From Vibrio cyclitrophicus (GTDB lineage: Bacteria; Pseudomonadota; Gammaproteobacteria; Enterobacterales; Vibrionaceae), in contig CP065367.1 in assembly GCA_023206055.1 (NCBI GenBank), forward strand, positions 682,001 through 746,000: 64,000 nucleotides of DNA, read 5' to 3'. Positions 53,532 through 62,569 of this stretch are shown piece after piece (position 1 is the first letter of the stretch; each line of letters begins with the position of its first letter). The notes beneath the pieces were generated by a model that was given only the letters and a program-made list of their open reading frames with translations, was not told the origin of the DNA and did no database searches. The position numbers were made by a program, and so were the translations under genes.

Positions 53532-54779
53532 TTAAGCAACTACGTCTTGTGGTGGTGTCCCTTCACAGTTAGAAACGACTGCATCAATTTGAATTAAAGC
53601 ATTCATAGGAATCTCTGAAACCCCTACCACCGTTCTTGCCGGTAAGTCAGCGTTAAAGAACGTAGTGTAGATCTCGTTCACCGCATCAATATCTGAAACA
53701 TCTTTAAGCTGAATATTAATTTTCACCGTATCGTCCATGCTGTGGTCAACACTTTCAATGATCGCCTTAATATTTTGTAGGCACTGTTCAGCTTGCTCTT
53801 TTATGCTACCAGCAACCACCTCATTGGTTTTCGGATCTACAGGCAGTTGACCAGAAATATGGTTGTAGTGAGAAAAAGCAACAGTGTGCGAATAAGCCAT
53901 AAATGGCGCATCAACCGTATTATTAGCTTCGATAACCAGTAAGCGAGTGTCTTCTGGCAGTTGTGGCGGCGTGCCATCGCCATGTGAAACAGACGTATCG
54001 ATTTGAATTACAGCGCCCATTGGTAGGTCAGCGGCATTAACAACCGTTCGTGCTGGCACATAACCTGGGAAGAACTTAGAGCAAACTTCATTCACCTTTT
54101 CTGCATCTTCAATATTTTTAAGGTAAATCGTGGTTTTAACCACATCATTCATGACATGACCGATGCTTTCTAGAATCGCTTTAATGTTTGATAGACATTG
54201 TGCCGTTTGCGCTTCGATACCACCATCAACCAACTCACCTGTGGTTACATCGATAGGCAATTGAGCTGAAAGATTATTATAGTGAGAAAAAGCCGCGGTC
54301 TGAGTGGACACAGCACTTTGAGGCGCATTATCCGTATTTCTTGAGACCTTAACTAGTGCGCAAGGTGCTTGTGGTTTAGTGCCTTCGCCGTTTGAAATAA
54401 GCGCATCCATTTGAACTAAAGCGTCACTGTTCGACAGCGCAGCGACACCCACGACTGTACGTGTAGGAAGACTGTTGTTGAAGAAGCTTTTGTAGACTTC
54501 ATCAATAGCATCGATATCAGAAATATTCTTAACGAAAACATTAATCTTCACGACATCATCCATAACATGGTCGATGCTTTCAACAATGGCCTTAATATTA
54601 TTTAAGCATTGTGCTGCTTGGTCTTTAATATCACCAATCACAACTTCACCTGTTTTAGGGTCGACAGGTAATTGAGCTGAAAAGTTATTATAATGAGAAA
54701 AAGCGACCGTTTGTGTAGATACAGAATTTGTTGGTGCGTTTTCAGTATTTCTTGAAACTTTAATGATATCGCTACTCAT
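53532..54779 (-). CDS. Triple-domain RidA fusion protein
   Basis: 415 residues made of three tandem RidA-type domains of about 130 residues each. Repeated blocks are AFSHYN(N/H), (S/A)(A/G)QLP(V/I)D, KAI(V/I/L)ES(I/V)(D/G)H(V/S)M(D/N)D, LP(T/A)RTVV or VPARTVV, and MDALIS/IDTSVS/IDAVVS. The key Arg is present in all three. The usual catalytic Glu of RidA is Asp in each. RidA proteins act as trimers, so this may be a single-chain trimer. Function: deamination of reactive enamine/imine is possible but not certain. No signal peptide. Confidence 0.88.
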   Translation of the reverse strand: MSSDIIKVSRNTENAPTNSVSTQTVAFSHYNNFSAQLPVDPKTGEVVIGDIKDQAAQCLNNIKAIVESIDHVMDDVVKINVFVKNISDIDAIDEVYKSFFNNSLPTRTVVGVAALSNSDALVQMDALISNGEGTKPQAPCALVKVSRNTDNAPQSAVSTQTAAFSHYNNLSAQLPIDVTTGELVDGGIEAQTAQCLSNIKAILESIGHVMNDVVKTTIYLKNIEDAEKVNEVCSKFFPGYVPARTVVNAADLPMGAVIQIDTSVSHGDGTPPQLPEDTRLLVIEANNTVDAPFMAYSHTVAFSHYNHISGQLPVDPKTNEVVAGSIKEQAEQCLQNIKAIIESVDHSMDDTVKINIQLKDVSDIDAVNEIYTTFFNADLPARTVVGVSEIPMNALIQIDAVVSNCEGTPPQDVVA

Positions 54780-55346
54780 CGAAATTATCCTTTAAATAAT
54801 ATAGGAATACGTGTTTATGTTGAACAATCGTATTGGAAAGAATGATTAAAGTAGCGCCATGTTAAGTGAATTGTTTTAGGGTGAACGTGATATCCATCAG
54901 AGTCTCAGTTGACTATAAATCAGTAAGTTACAGAATAATTAGTCATCACACGACTAAATATCCGCCATATTTGGCTTTATCAACAGCTAAATTCTCTTTA
55001 ATTTTTAAACTATTCAATAATCTTGAATACTCTCTCAGATAATTCTATGAGTCATTCCAAAAATTTAGCTACTGTTTGATAGGTTGTTCACAATAAAACA
55101 GCCTTATTATCAGATTCATTGAATTTACATTAATATATACTGAATAAAATCTTAAGCTATTTAACTAATTATTTTAGAAGGCTATTTTATATAAATACGT
55201 TAATAATATACTCGACAATCAAATACCAACTCACTAAAAATACCTACAATTAGATACATTTACTCACTTAACTCAACAATACATCAGTGTTCGTTCAAGG
55301 TATCCGATAAGTCAGCCTAGGAGTAGCCACTGTAATTTTCAAAACA
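54780..55346. other. Long AT-rich gene-free stretch
   Basis: Some 570 bases, notably AT-rich, with no credible gene, terminator or repeat. Its left part should hold the promoter of the triple-RidA gene. Composition is unlike the coding flanks. Confidence 0.5.
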
Positions 55347-55826
55347 TTAACGACGAGCACCTAAGAAGCTTGACCATTTGTCTTTTACTTCAGGCGTTAA
55401 ATCTAGCGAGAATTCGTAGCCTAAATGGTTTTCACGTGTGATCTCAAAACCTAGATGCTTGTGAAACCGCACCGACAAGTCATTAAGACGTAGGACATTA
55501 CTCACTAACACAGTTGAGTGTTTGTTTTTTAGGTTATCGGCAATGGAGCGAAACAAAGAAAGGAAAGCGGCCTTACTACGATAGTTTGGGTGCACCACAA
55601 ACATAGGCACAAACCACTGACCATCGCCTAGATCACGCAACGTCGTATAGCCAATTAACTTATCTCCACGGCGATATTCAAACAATAACCCTTGCTCAAT
55701 TGATTCAGTTCGTGATGCTAAATATACATCTCTGTCGATTGGAAACCCGGCTTCTTTAGAAATAACCTCTAACGTGAGCATGTCTAGTTCCAAATACTCT
55801 TCCATCACTTCCTTGTCAGCTAACAT
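55347..55826 (-). CDS. GNAT family acetyltransferase
   Basis: 159 residues. The acetyl-CoA element is WFVPMFVVHPNYRSKAAFLSLFRSIADNL, followed by VLRLNDLSVRFHKHLGFEITRENHLGYEF, where FHKHLGF is the typical C-terminal GNAT motif. The initial Met is an ATG at 55826. A second Met (MEEYLEL) is possible. The substrate is unknown. Confidence 0.88.
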   Translation of the reverse strand: MLADKEVMEEYLELDMLTLEVISKEAGFPIDRDVYLASRTESIEQGLLFEYRRGDKLIGYTTLRDLGDGQWFVPMFVVHPNYRSKAAFLSLFRSIADNLKNKHSTVLVSNVLRLNDLSVRFHKHLGFEITRENHLGYEFSLDLTPEVKDKWSSFLGARR

Positions 55827-55926
55827 CTTATTGGTGAACCTTTAAATATCATAGATGCACAAAACACACTTTAAGCTAAAAATCCCAAGCATTCAGTATC
55901 GTTGGACTCATTTACTTTACTGGAAC

Positions 55927-56277
55927 TCAGAGAAATTGCAGAACAAAGCAAGCAATGAAAGCGGGTAAACCAGCGATGAATAACACTAAGCCTGTCTGGT
56001 AATTCATTCGGTAGTGTTCTTGTTGGTCTTTATCAAAGTCATGCCCTTCGACCATTTTGTAGACTTTATCTGTTCTAGGGTCATCAAGACGTGTCGTCTT
56101 ACTATGAACACCACCTTCCCACATTAACTTCGCTAGAACCCAAATCACAATGACCACAAAAAACAGAAAGTCGACAAGTCTTGTCGTGGCAAAGAAAGGA
56201 AAAAACTGAGATAGCGCTAAAACAACCAATGCTGCTGTTAGATTAATTAATGCTACTTTCTTCAATAAATCGAGCAA
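55927..56277 (-). CDS. Small membrane protein of unknown function
   Basis: 116 residues if it starts at the TTG at 56277, which has TAGGAG five bases upstream. A start at 56331 would give 134 residues with no clear ribosome site. Two spans at the N terminus (VALINLTAALVVLALSQFF, FLFFVVIVIWVLAKLMW) and one at the C terminus (TGLVLFIAGLPAFIACFVLQ) enclose a charged loop (HSKTTRLDDPRTDKVYK). No family was recognised. Confidence 0.68.
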   Translation of the reverse strand: MLDLLKKVALINLTAALVVLALSQFFPFFATTRLVDFLFFVVIVIWVLAKLMWEGGVHSKTTRLDDPRTDKVYKMVEGHDFDKDQQEHYRMNYQTGLVLFIAGLPAFIACFVLQFL

Positions 56278-56442
56278 GAGAACTCCTAGAAAATGTCTGT
56301 AAATTAAGCTTTCCTGACGAGAGAAAAGCAACGACTAAACAGATATTTATAAAATAAATACTTCTCGATCAACCAAAAGATATGCGTGATATCGCACAAC
56401 ATGAAATGCCGCACGTTTCGGGACATAAATATTGAGTAAAGA

Positions 56443-57327
56443 CTAAACCGCTCTTGGAGTAGTATTGAAGTGGCGCTTAAATTCGCGGCTGAATTGGGAT
56501 GGACTGGAATAGCCGACTCGGCGTGCGGCATCGTTGATTCGTAGGCCTTCTAACTGGATCAACTCTTTGGCTTTGTTGAGCCTTACCTTCTTCAAGTATT
56601 GAAGTGGTGATTCAAAGGTGACGTTACGAAAAGCATTGTGGAAAGCAGACACACTCATGTTCGCTTCATCGGCAAGCGATTGAACGGTAATGGTTTGGTC
56701 ATACTCTTCATGTACTTTAGACAGTGCTTTAGCAACACGTGCGTAATGGCCATCGTGATGGGCAAGATCGAATAACACACGCCCTTCTGAGCCCGTTAGT
56801 GCGCGATAAACAATTTCGCTAACAAGCGCATCGCCCAATATGTTGGCTTCGATATCGCAATGCAGGGTTTTGATCAGTCGAGTAAAGCTTTCTAGCATCC
56901 TGTCTTCCATAGGGGTCGACTCTAAACCGCTCGAGTTCTGCTTATGTTTGTTGCAGTAGCTTTCGAGAAAGCCTTGGTCTTCCAGCTTTTTCACCAAGCT
57001 GTGTAAACGCTGAGAATCAATGTTAATAGACAAACCAAGCAAGGGTTCTCCATCGACGGGTAAGGCTTCGCACTCTAATGGCATTGGCACGCCAACTACG
57101 AGGTAATCGCCCGCGGCGTAAGTAACAGGCCTTTCACCGATATAGATGTTCTTTTTACCCTGCCCAAGCATGATGATGCCAGACTGATAGGTAAAAGGTT
57201 GGCGCTGGTTACCACCACTGCTTCGGTAAAACCAGACACCCTCGATCTCAGTTTCTCTGATCCCTTCGAGATCATCCCAACCTTTGTATTCAACGTAAGA
57301 CTGCATTAACTGAGCGAGTGTATTCAT
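56443..57327 (-). CDS. AraC family regulator (YqhC-like)
   Basis: 294 residues from MNTLAQLMQSYVEY at 57327. An upstream start would add 27 residues without support. The N-terminal AraC_N-type sensor domain (QPFTYQSGIIMLGQGKKNIYIGERPVTYAAGDYLVVGVP) is followed by two HTH motifs: TITVQSLADEANMSVSAFHNAFRNVTFESPLQYLKKVRL and INDAARRVGYSSPSQFSREFKRHF. It is divergent from a yqhD-type gene, as in E. coli yqhC/yqhD, where the regulator responds to aldehydes. The same pairing is likely here. Confidence 0.93.
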   Translation of the reverse strand: MNTLAQLMQSYVEYKGWDDLEGIRETEIEGVWFYRSSGGNQRQPFTYQSGIIMLGQGKKNIYIGERPVTYAAGDYLVVGVPMPLECEALPVDGEPLLGLSINIDSQRLHSLVKKLEDQGFLESYCNKHKQNSSGLESTPMEDRMLESFTRLIKTLHCDIEANILGDALVSEIVYRALTGSEGRVLFDLAHHDGHYARVAKALSKVHEEYDQTITVQSLADEANMSVSAFHNAFRNVTFESPLQYLKKVRLNKAKELIQLEGLRINDAARRVGYSSPSQFSREFKRHFNTTPRAV

Positions 57328-57520
57328 AACGGGTGATATTCCATTCAAGGTGCGGAGTGTATTTGCACAAAAGCCCAAAAAGAATAACAAGTTTGTAGAA
57401 ATAGGCAATTAATTTGGAGGAGCTGGCCTTCACCACCCTAAATTCCTGTACTAATATGCAAATATAGAAATTGAGCAATAAATCAGAATAAAAAATCTAG
57501 CTTTACACAAGGAACCTACA

Positions 57521-58669
57521 ATGCAATTTACTTATGTTAACCCTACAGTAATCCACTTCGGCCAAGGCCAAATCAACGCTATTAGCCAAGCGGTTGATAC
57601 TTCAAAGAAAGTACTTGTCATCTACGGTGGCGGTTCAATCAAGAGCAATGGTGTTTACGACCAAGTAGTCGCATCTCTTAAAGATCACGCTTGGATTGAG
57701 TTTTCTGGTGTTGAAGCAAACCCAACGAAAGAGACGCTAGACAAAGCCGTCGCTCTTGTTAAAGAAGAAAACGTAGAATTCATTATCGCTGTTGGCGGTG
57801 GTTCGGTAATCGATGGTTCTAAGTATGTGGCTGCAGCAGCTAAATACGACGGTGACGGTTGGGACATCCTAACGGGCAAACACCAAGTAACAGAAGCAAC
57901 GCCAATCGGTGCAGTGTTAACGCTTCCTGCTACAGGTTCTGAATCTAACATGGGTGCGGTAATCACGCGTAAAGCGACTCAAGAGAAGCTGGCTTTCCTT
58001 AACCCTGCAGTACAGCCTAAGTTTGCGGTAATGGACCCAGATGTAATGAAGTCTCTACCAGAGCGCCAATTAGTGAATGGTTTGGTTGATGCTTGGGTGC
58101 ACGTGTGTGAGCAATACATCACAATGCCAACAGACGCGATGGTTCAAGACGGTTACGCAGAAACATTGCTTAAAAACCTTCTTGTACTGGGTAAACAATA
58201 CGACGAGCGTGACAACGACGCATGGCGTGCAAACCTAATGTGGACAGCAAACCAAGCACTTAATGGCCTGATTGGTACGGGTGTTCCTCAAGATTGGGCA
58301 ACACACATGATTGGCCACGAGTTCACAGCACTATGGCACGTAGACCACGCACGTTCACTTGCGATTGTTCAACCTTCACTACTTCGTAACCAAATCGAAG
58401 CGAAGCGTGGCAAGCTAGAGCAAATGGGTCGTAACGTGTTTGACCTAGAAGCGGGTGCTGACTTGGCAGAGCGCACTATCGATGCAATCGAAGCGTTCTA
58501 CCACAGCCTAGACGTAGCAACTATGTTCGACGGTTACGAAGCAACTAAAGCGGAAGCAATCGACAACGTTGTTGCTCAGCTTGAATCACACGGTTACCTG
58601 CAACTTGGTGAGAACCAAGCAATCACGCCAGAGAAAACACGTGAGATTCTAGAGTCTGCAATTCACTAA
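57521..58669 (+). CDS. yqhD: YqhD-type NADPH-dependent aldehyde reductase (iron-containing ADH family)
   Basis: 382 residues. The N-terminal dinucleotide domain has YGGGSIKSNGVYDQV and AVGGGSVIDGSKYVA. Metal ligands sit in DAWVHVCEQY (Asp, His) and HMIGHEFTALWHVDHARSL (two His). These match YqhD, which reduces short toxic aldehydes with NADPH. The ATG at 57521 has AAGGAA upstream. The divergent AraC-type gene supports aldehyde-induced expression. A terminator follows in the next spacer. Confidence 0.94.
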   Translation: MQFTYVNPTVIHFGQGQINAISQAVDTSKKVLVIYGGGSIKSNGVYDQVVASLKDHAWIEFSGVEANPTKETLDKAVALVKEENVEFIIAVGGGSVIDGSKYVAAAAKYDGDGWDILTGKHQVTEATPIGAVLTLPATGSESNMGAVITRKATQEKLAFLNPAVQPKFAVMDPDVMKSLPERQLVNGLVDAWVHVCEQYITMPTDAMVQDGYAETLLKNLLVLGKQYDERDNDAWRANLMWTANQALNGLIGTGVPQDWATHMIGHEFTALWHVDHARSLAIVQPSLLRNQIEAKRGKLEQMGRNVFDLEAGADLAERTIDAIEAFYHSLDVATMFDGYEATKAEAIDNVVAQLESHGYLQLGENQAITPEKTREILESAIH

Positions 58670-58792
58670 TCTCGTTAAAGCTTAAAGCAGACTGAACAAA
58701 GTAGAATTACAAAGACAATTTGAACAAGTGAAGTGCCGTAAACAAGATTTATGACATCACACTGAACCAAATACTTTGGCCCTACGTATATC

Positions 58793-58826
58793 AAAAGCAG
58801 CGTCCATTTTGGGCGCTGCTTTTTAT
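58793..58826 (+). terminator. Terminator after yqhD
   Basis: AAAGCAGCG and CGCTGCTTT pair across a short interval, followed by TTTAT. A little distance (about 120 bp) from the stop. Confidence 0.85.
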
Positions 58827-58922
58827 TTGCCCTACAAGATGCTATTAAATTCTCATAAGTCCCTAATTTTATGTGCAATCATATTTCTATATTGTTAAGG
58901 TAAACCTGTCTCTTTACTAGGT

Positions 58923-59669
58923 ATGAACAACGATTTGAACAATCTCAAGGAAATGGTTAAGTTTAAGTCACTTAACAAGTGGTATGGTGATTTTCATGCC
59001 CTAAAGGATATCGATTTAAATATTGAACAGGGAGAGATAGTGGTGATTTGCGGACCGTCTGGTTCAGGTAAATCAACCTTGATCCGCTGTATCAATCAGC
59101 TAGAACCCTTCGAAAGTGGCGAGCTTTCCGTGCTAGAACAAGCGCTTCCGTGCAAATTCAACACTCCAGGTCAAGTCGGAATGGTGTTTCAGCACTTCCA
59201 TTTGTTCCCCCATCTTACTGTGCTTGAAAACCTGACTCTGTCCCCAATTCGTACGCTCAAGAAAAGCAAAGAAGAAGCAGAGAAAACGGCAATGCATTAT
59301 CTCGAATGTGTGCACATTGCCGAGCAAGCCAATAAATACCCAGCTCAACTTTCTGGTGGCCAACAACAACGTGTTGCGATTGCTCGCTCTCTTTGTATGA
59401 AGCCAGAACTGCTATTGTTTGATGAACCGACATCCGCCCTTGATCCGGAAATGATCAATGAGGTGCTTGATGTAATGGTTGAGCTAGCAAGTGAAGGGAT
59501 TACCATGGTGTGTGTGACACACGAAATGGGCTTTGCGAAACGTGTTGCCGACCGTGTCATATTTATGGATGAAGGGCAAATCGTGGAATCCAATACGCCA
59601 CAATGTCTATTCGAGAATCCTCAACACGAGCGTACTCAAGCGTTCCTAAATCAGATTCTGACTTACTGA
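58923..59669 (+). CDS. Polar amino-acid ABC transporter ATPase (GlnQ/GltL-like)
   Basis: 248 residues with Walker A GPSGSGKST, Q-loop FQHFHLFPHLTVLENLT, signature LSGGQQQRVAIARS, Walker B LLLFDEPTSALDPE and H-loop VCVTHEMGFAKRVADR. This matches the PAAT family ATPases. It is first in the order ATPase, permease, binding protein, permease. The TGA overlaps the next gene's ATG by one base (TGATG), so translation is coupled. Confidence 0.95.
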   Translation: MNNDLNNLKEMVKFKSLNKWYGDFHALKDIDLNIEQGEIVVICGPSGSGKSTLIRCINQLEPFESGELSVLEQALPCKFNTPGQVGMVFQHFHLFPHLTVLENLTLSPIRTLKKSKEEAEKTAMHYLECVHIAEQANKYPAQLSGGQQQRVAIARSLCMKPELLLFDEPTSALDPEMINEVLDVMVELASEGITMVCVTHEMGFAKRVADRVIFMDEGQIVESNTPQCLFENPQHERTQAFLNQILTY

Positions 59670-60466
59670 TGCTGCTTAAAATTGTAAAACCTGCCCTATC
59701 TGCATTGGTACAAATTGTTGTGCTCGCGGCCGCTGTTATCTGGATCCTCGATTCTGGCGCACAAGCCATGGGATACAGCTGGCAGTGGGAACGCGTGCCC
59801 GACTACATCGCCTTTTATGAAGACGGCGAATGGTGGCCTGCAGAATTGATGGAAGGGCTACTCGTCACCATCAATATCTCTTTGATTTCTTTGGTCGCGA
59901 CGCTGGCTATTGGTTTAACCACAGCCCTATTACGCAACTCTAATTCTGTGGTTGGGCGAGCCTTAGCCACCAGCTATGTCGAGTTGATTCGTAATACGCC
60001 GTTATTAGTACAAATCTATTTACTTTATTTTGTGTTCGGTCCCGTACTAGGGCTGGATCGCTTTAGCACGGCTGTTTTAGCCCTGGCACTTTTCCAAGGG
60101 GCGTACACTGCCGAGATATTTCGTGCCGGTTTAAATGGCATAGCTAAAGGACAATTTGAAGCCGCTCAATCTTTGGGCTTATCAAAGACCTATACTTATT
60201 GGGATGTGATTCTTCCTCAGGTGATTCAACGCACGTTGCCGCCTTTGACGAATGAGGTTATCTCCCTTATCAAAAACTCTTCGATTGTGAGTGTCATGGC
60301 GATTTTCGACCTGACAACCGAAGCCAGAAACATTGTTTCTGAAACCGCGATGCCATTTGAGATCTGGTTCTCTGTGGCGATCATTTATCTCGCACTTACA
60401 CTTTCACTTTCTGCCGTTGCAGCTTGGCTTGAGCATAAGCTCGGGGCTAACTGGCGAACACAATAA
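59669..60466 (+). CDS. Polar amino-acid ABC transporter permease 1
   Basis: 265 residues from the ATG at 59669, which overlaps the ATPase stop. An earlier in-frame start inside the ATPase gene is not credible. Unlike short permeases it has a first span and periplasmic stretch (SWQWERVPDYIAFYEDGEWWP) before the core (about 75 on). The EAA loop reads EAAQSLGLSKTYTYWDVILPQ. The partner permease at 61428 has the same early WRWED-type block. Confidence 0.94.
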   Translation: MLLKIVKPALSALVQIVVLAAAVIWILDSGAQAMGYSWQWERVPDYIAFYEDGEWWPAELMEGLLVTINISLISLVATLAIGLTTALLRNSNSVVGRALATSYVELIRNTPLLVQIYLLYFVFGPVLGLDRFSTAVLALALFQGAYTAEIFRAGLNGIAKGQFEAAQSLGLSKTYTYWDVILPQVIQRTLPPLTNEVISLIKNSSIVSVMAIFDLTTEARNIVSETAMPFEIWFSVAIIYLALTLSLSAVAAWLEHKLGANWRTQ

Positions 60467-60478
60467 GGATTTATCAGC

Positions 60479-61288
60479 ATGAAGCTATTTAAAACCGCAA
60501 TTACAGCTCTACTTGCGCTTGCCGTAAGTTTGCCTGCACTTGCTTCTGAAACGCCTAACCTAGATAAAATCAACGAACGTGGCTCTCTGCGTGTTGGTAT
60601 GTCGACTTTTGTACCTTGGGCGATGCGTAACAAACAAGGTGATCTTGTTGGCTTTGAAATCGACGTGGCAAAACGCCTAGCTGAAGATTCAGGCTGGAAA
60701 GTTGAGTTTGTACCGACGGCGTGGGATGGCATTATTCCTTCTCTACTGTCGAACAAGTTCGACGTGATCATCGGCGGTTTGTCGATCACTGAAGCGCGTT
60801 CTAAGAGTGTTTTGTTTACTGAACCTTACTCTCATTCTGGTGTTCAACTAGCAGCAAACAAAGAATTGGCTGAAGGCTTTACTCAGATCTCTGATTTCGA
60901 TTCTCGCCGTGTGAAAATTGCAGCACGCCGTGGTGCATTCACAGTTCAAGTGGCTCGTGAAACTTTCCCGAAAGCAAAAGTACTTCAGTTCGATGACGAT
61001 GCTCAAGCGTTCCAAGAAGTGCTAAACGGCAATGCACACGCGGTTATCGCATCTAGCCCGAAACCAGAGCACGAAGCGATCAAAAACGCAGACACGTTAT
61101 TCATTCCATTTGAAGAGCGTCTTTCTAAAGGCAACGAAGCATTTGCTGTGCGCCTAGGCGAAACAGACAAAACTGAGTTCTTCAACGAGTGGATCAAAGC
61201 ACGTACTGAAGACGGTTGGTTGAAAGAGCGTTACGAGTACTGGTTCTCTACTCTAGATTGGCAAGATCAGATTGCTCAAGGTCAGTAA
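60479..61288 (+). CDS. Polar amino-acid-binding periplasmic protein
   Basis: 269 residues. Signal peptide MKLFKTAITALLALAVSLPALA. The SBP_bac_3 pattern: NERGSLRVGMSTFVPWAM, LVGFEIDVAKRLAEDSGWKVEFV, WDGIIPSLLSNKFDVIIGGLSIT and RRGAFTVQVA. It catches a polar amino acid or similar compound. The ligand cannot be told from sequence. It is between the two permease genes. A hairpin follows it. Confidence 0.95.
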   Translation: MKLFKTAITALLALAVSLPALASETPNLDKINERGSLRVGMSTFVPWAMRNKQGDLVGFEIDVAKRLAEDSGWKVEFVPTAWDGIIPSLLSNKFDVIIGGLSITEARSKSVLFTEPYSHSGVQLAANKELAEGFTQISDFDSRRVKIAARRGAFTVQVARETFPKAKVLQFDDDAQAFQEVLNGNAHAVIASSPKPEHEAIKNADTLFIPFEERLSKGNEAFAVRLGETDKTEFFNEWIKARTEDGWLKERYEYWFSTLDWQDQIAQGQ

Positions 61289-61320
61289 TCGACTGCCAAT
61301 TGAACGCTAAAGAACCAATC

Positions 61321-61349
61321 AAGGCAGTACCTTGCTGGTACTGCCTTTT
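61321..61349 (+). terminator. Intra-operon hairpin after the binding-protein gene
   Basis: AAGGCAGTACC-TTGCT-GGTACTGCCTT followed by TT. The T-run is short (four T in all), fitting partial termination or 3-prime end protection. Confidence 0.7.
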
Positions 61350-61427
61350 AAGAAACACTCGAGTTAGCTATAAACTCATAGCCACCTCTCACAACACATT
61401 AATTATCATCGTTTAAACAGGAATGAC

Positions 61428-62351
61428 GTGAGTAGTACTAGCGCATTATCAACGCCCAAGCCCAACCTTCACACGAAGCCTTGGTATCAACGCCTCAATC
61501 TATTAGATGGAGTGTTGTTTGCCATCATTTGTGCGTTCGCAGGTTGGCTGTATTATCGCTCTGCTGTCGGTATTAATTATCAGTGGCGATGGGAAGACGC
61601 GTTCACGTTAATCTTTATTCCACCGTCTCAAGGCAGTATTCCTTATTTCTTCCAAGGCTTGGTCGCAACATTGCGTTTGAGCTTATGGAGCATGGTGTTA
61701 GCACTCTCTTTCGGCACACTGTTAGGGGTAGCAAGACACTCTAAGATCGCTTTATTCAAAACACCGGCACTGCTTTTCATCCAGTTGGTTCGAAACATTC
61801 CACCATTGGTGTTTGTGTTTATCTTTTACTTCTTTGTGTCTAACCAGTTGATCCCTTTGCTTGGTTTAGAAAGCCTTTTACGTGAACACAATGGTGAAAT
61901 TAACGCTGTTCAAGATTTCCTATTCGGGCCTGCAAACCTATGGGAAAACTTAGCGTCTGGCGTTATCTGTATTGGCCTGCTCTCTTCCGCTTATATCGCT
62001 GAGGTTATTCGAGCCGGCTTAGAAAGCATTCCTAAAGGCCAATGGGAAGCGGCCGACTCTCTCGGCTTATCTGCATTCTCTAAGTATCGATATGTGGTTG
62101 GCCCACAGGTATTAACCGCAATCACGCCACCTTTAGCAGGTCAGGCAATTTCTCTAGTAAAAGATACCTCGATTGTGTCGCTGATTTCGATTCAAGAAAT
62201 GACATTTGTTGGCACTGAAATGGCGAACTCTTCCGGTTTGATCTTCGAGATCTGGTTGATTGTTGGCGCGGTTTACTTCGCGTTATGTTTCACCCTTTCA
62301 CGTATTTTCAAAGTCATTGAACAACGCTCGAGTGTTTACCTTAACCGCTAG
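61428..62351 (+). CDS. Polar amino-acid ABC transporter permease 2
   Basis: 307 residues from a GTG, with CAGGA five bases upstream and no nearby in-frame ATG. It has an N-terminal span (GVLFAIICAFAGWLYY), the block YQWRWEDAFTLIFIPPSQGSI, then a five-span core. The EAA loop is EAADSLGLSAFSKYRYVVGPQ. It pairs with the permease at 59669. It is separated from the binding-protein gene by 139 bp and a hairpin, so it could be less expressed. Confidence 0.93.
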   Translation: MSSTSALSTPKPNLHTKPWYQRLNLLDGVLFAIICAFAGWLYYRSAVGINYQWRWEDAFTLIFIPPSQGSIPYFFQGLVATLRLSLWSMVLALSFGTLLGVARHSKIALFKTPALLFIQLVRNIPPLVFVFIFYFFVSNQLIPLLGLESLLREHNGEINAVQDFLFGPANLWENLASGVICIGLLSSAYIAEVIRAGLESIPKGQWEAADSLGLSAFSKYRYVVGPQVLTAITPPLAGQAISLVKDTSIVSLISIQEMTFVGTEMANSSGLIFEIWLIVGAVYFALCFTLSRIFKVIEQRSSVYLNR

Positions 62352-62569
62352 TGTCATTGTTTATTTAGACGAGTATTCAAGTGTCGGTTAGATGCCAACA
62401 CAGCCACCTAAGTCATAATATTCATCCACTTACCCTGATTGGTTTAACCCATTGACCAATCAGGATTAATTGCTTCAAAACTCTCTACTGAAACACAGCA
62501 AACCCATCATTTAGACACTATACTTGAAGTATCAAATTCCATTGGATCTTCTCAAGGACTTCACTCAGC

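Noticed and set aside
50340..56331. Integron-cassette array because of several GNATs, small proteins and lipoproteins
   Set aside because: No attC-type repeats with conserved core ends were seen between genes and the spacers differ in length and content.
57328..57408. 27-residue N-terminal extension of the AraC regulator
   Set aside because: No ribosome site, and family members begin near MNTLAQLM.
59603..59668. Longer N terminus for the amino-acid permease
   Set aside because: The added residues lie within the ATPase gene, are not hydrophobic and the TGATG overlap gives a better start.
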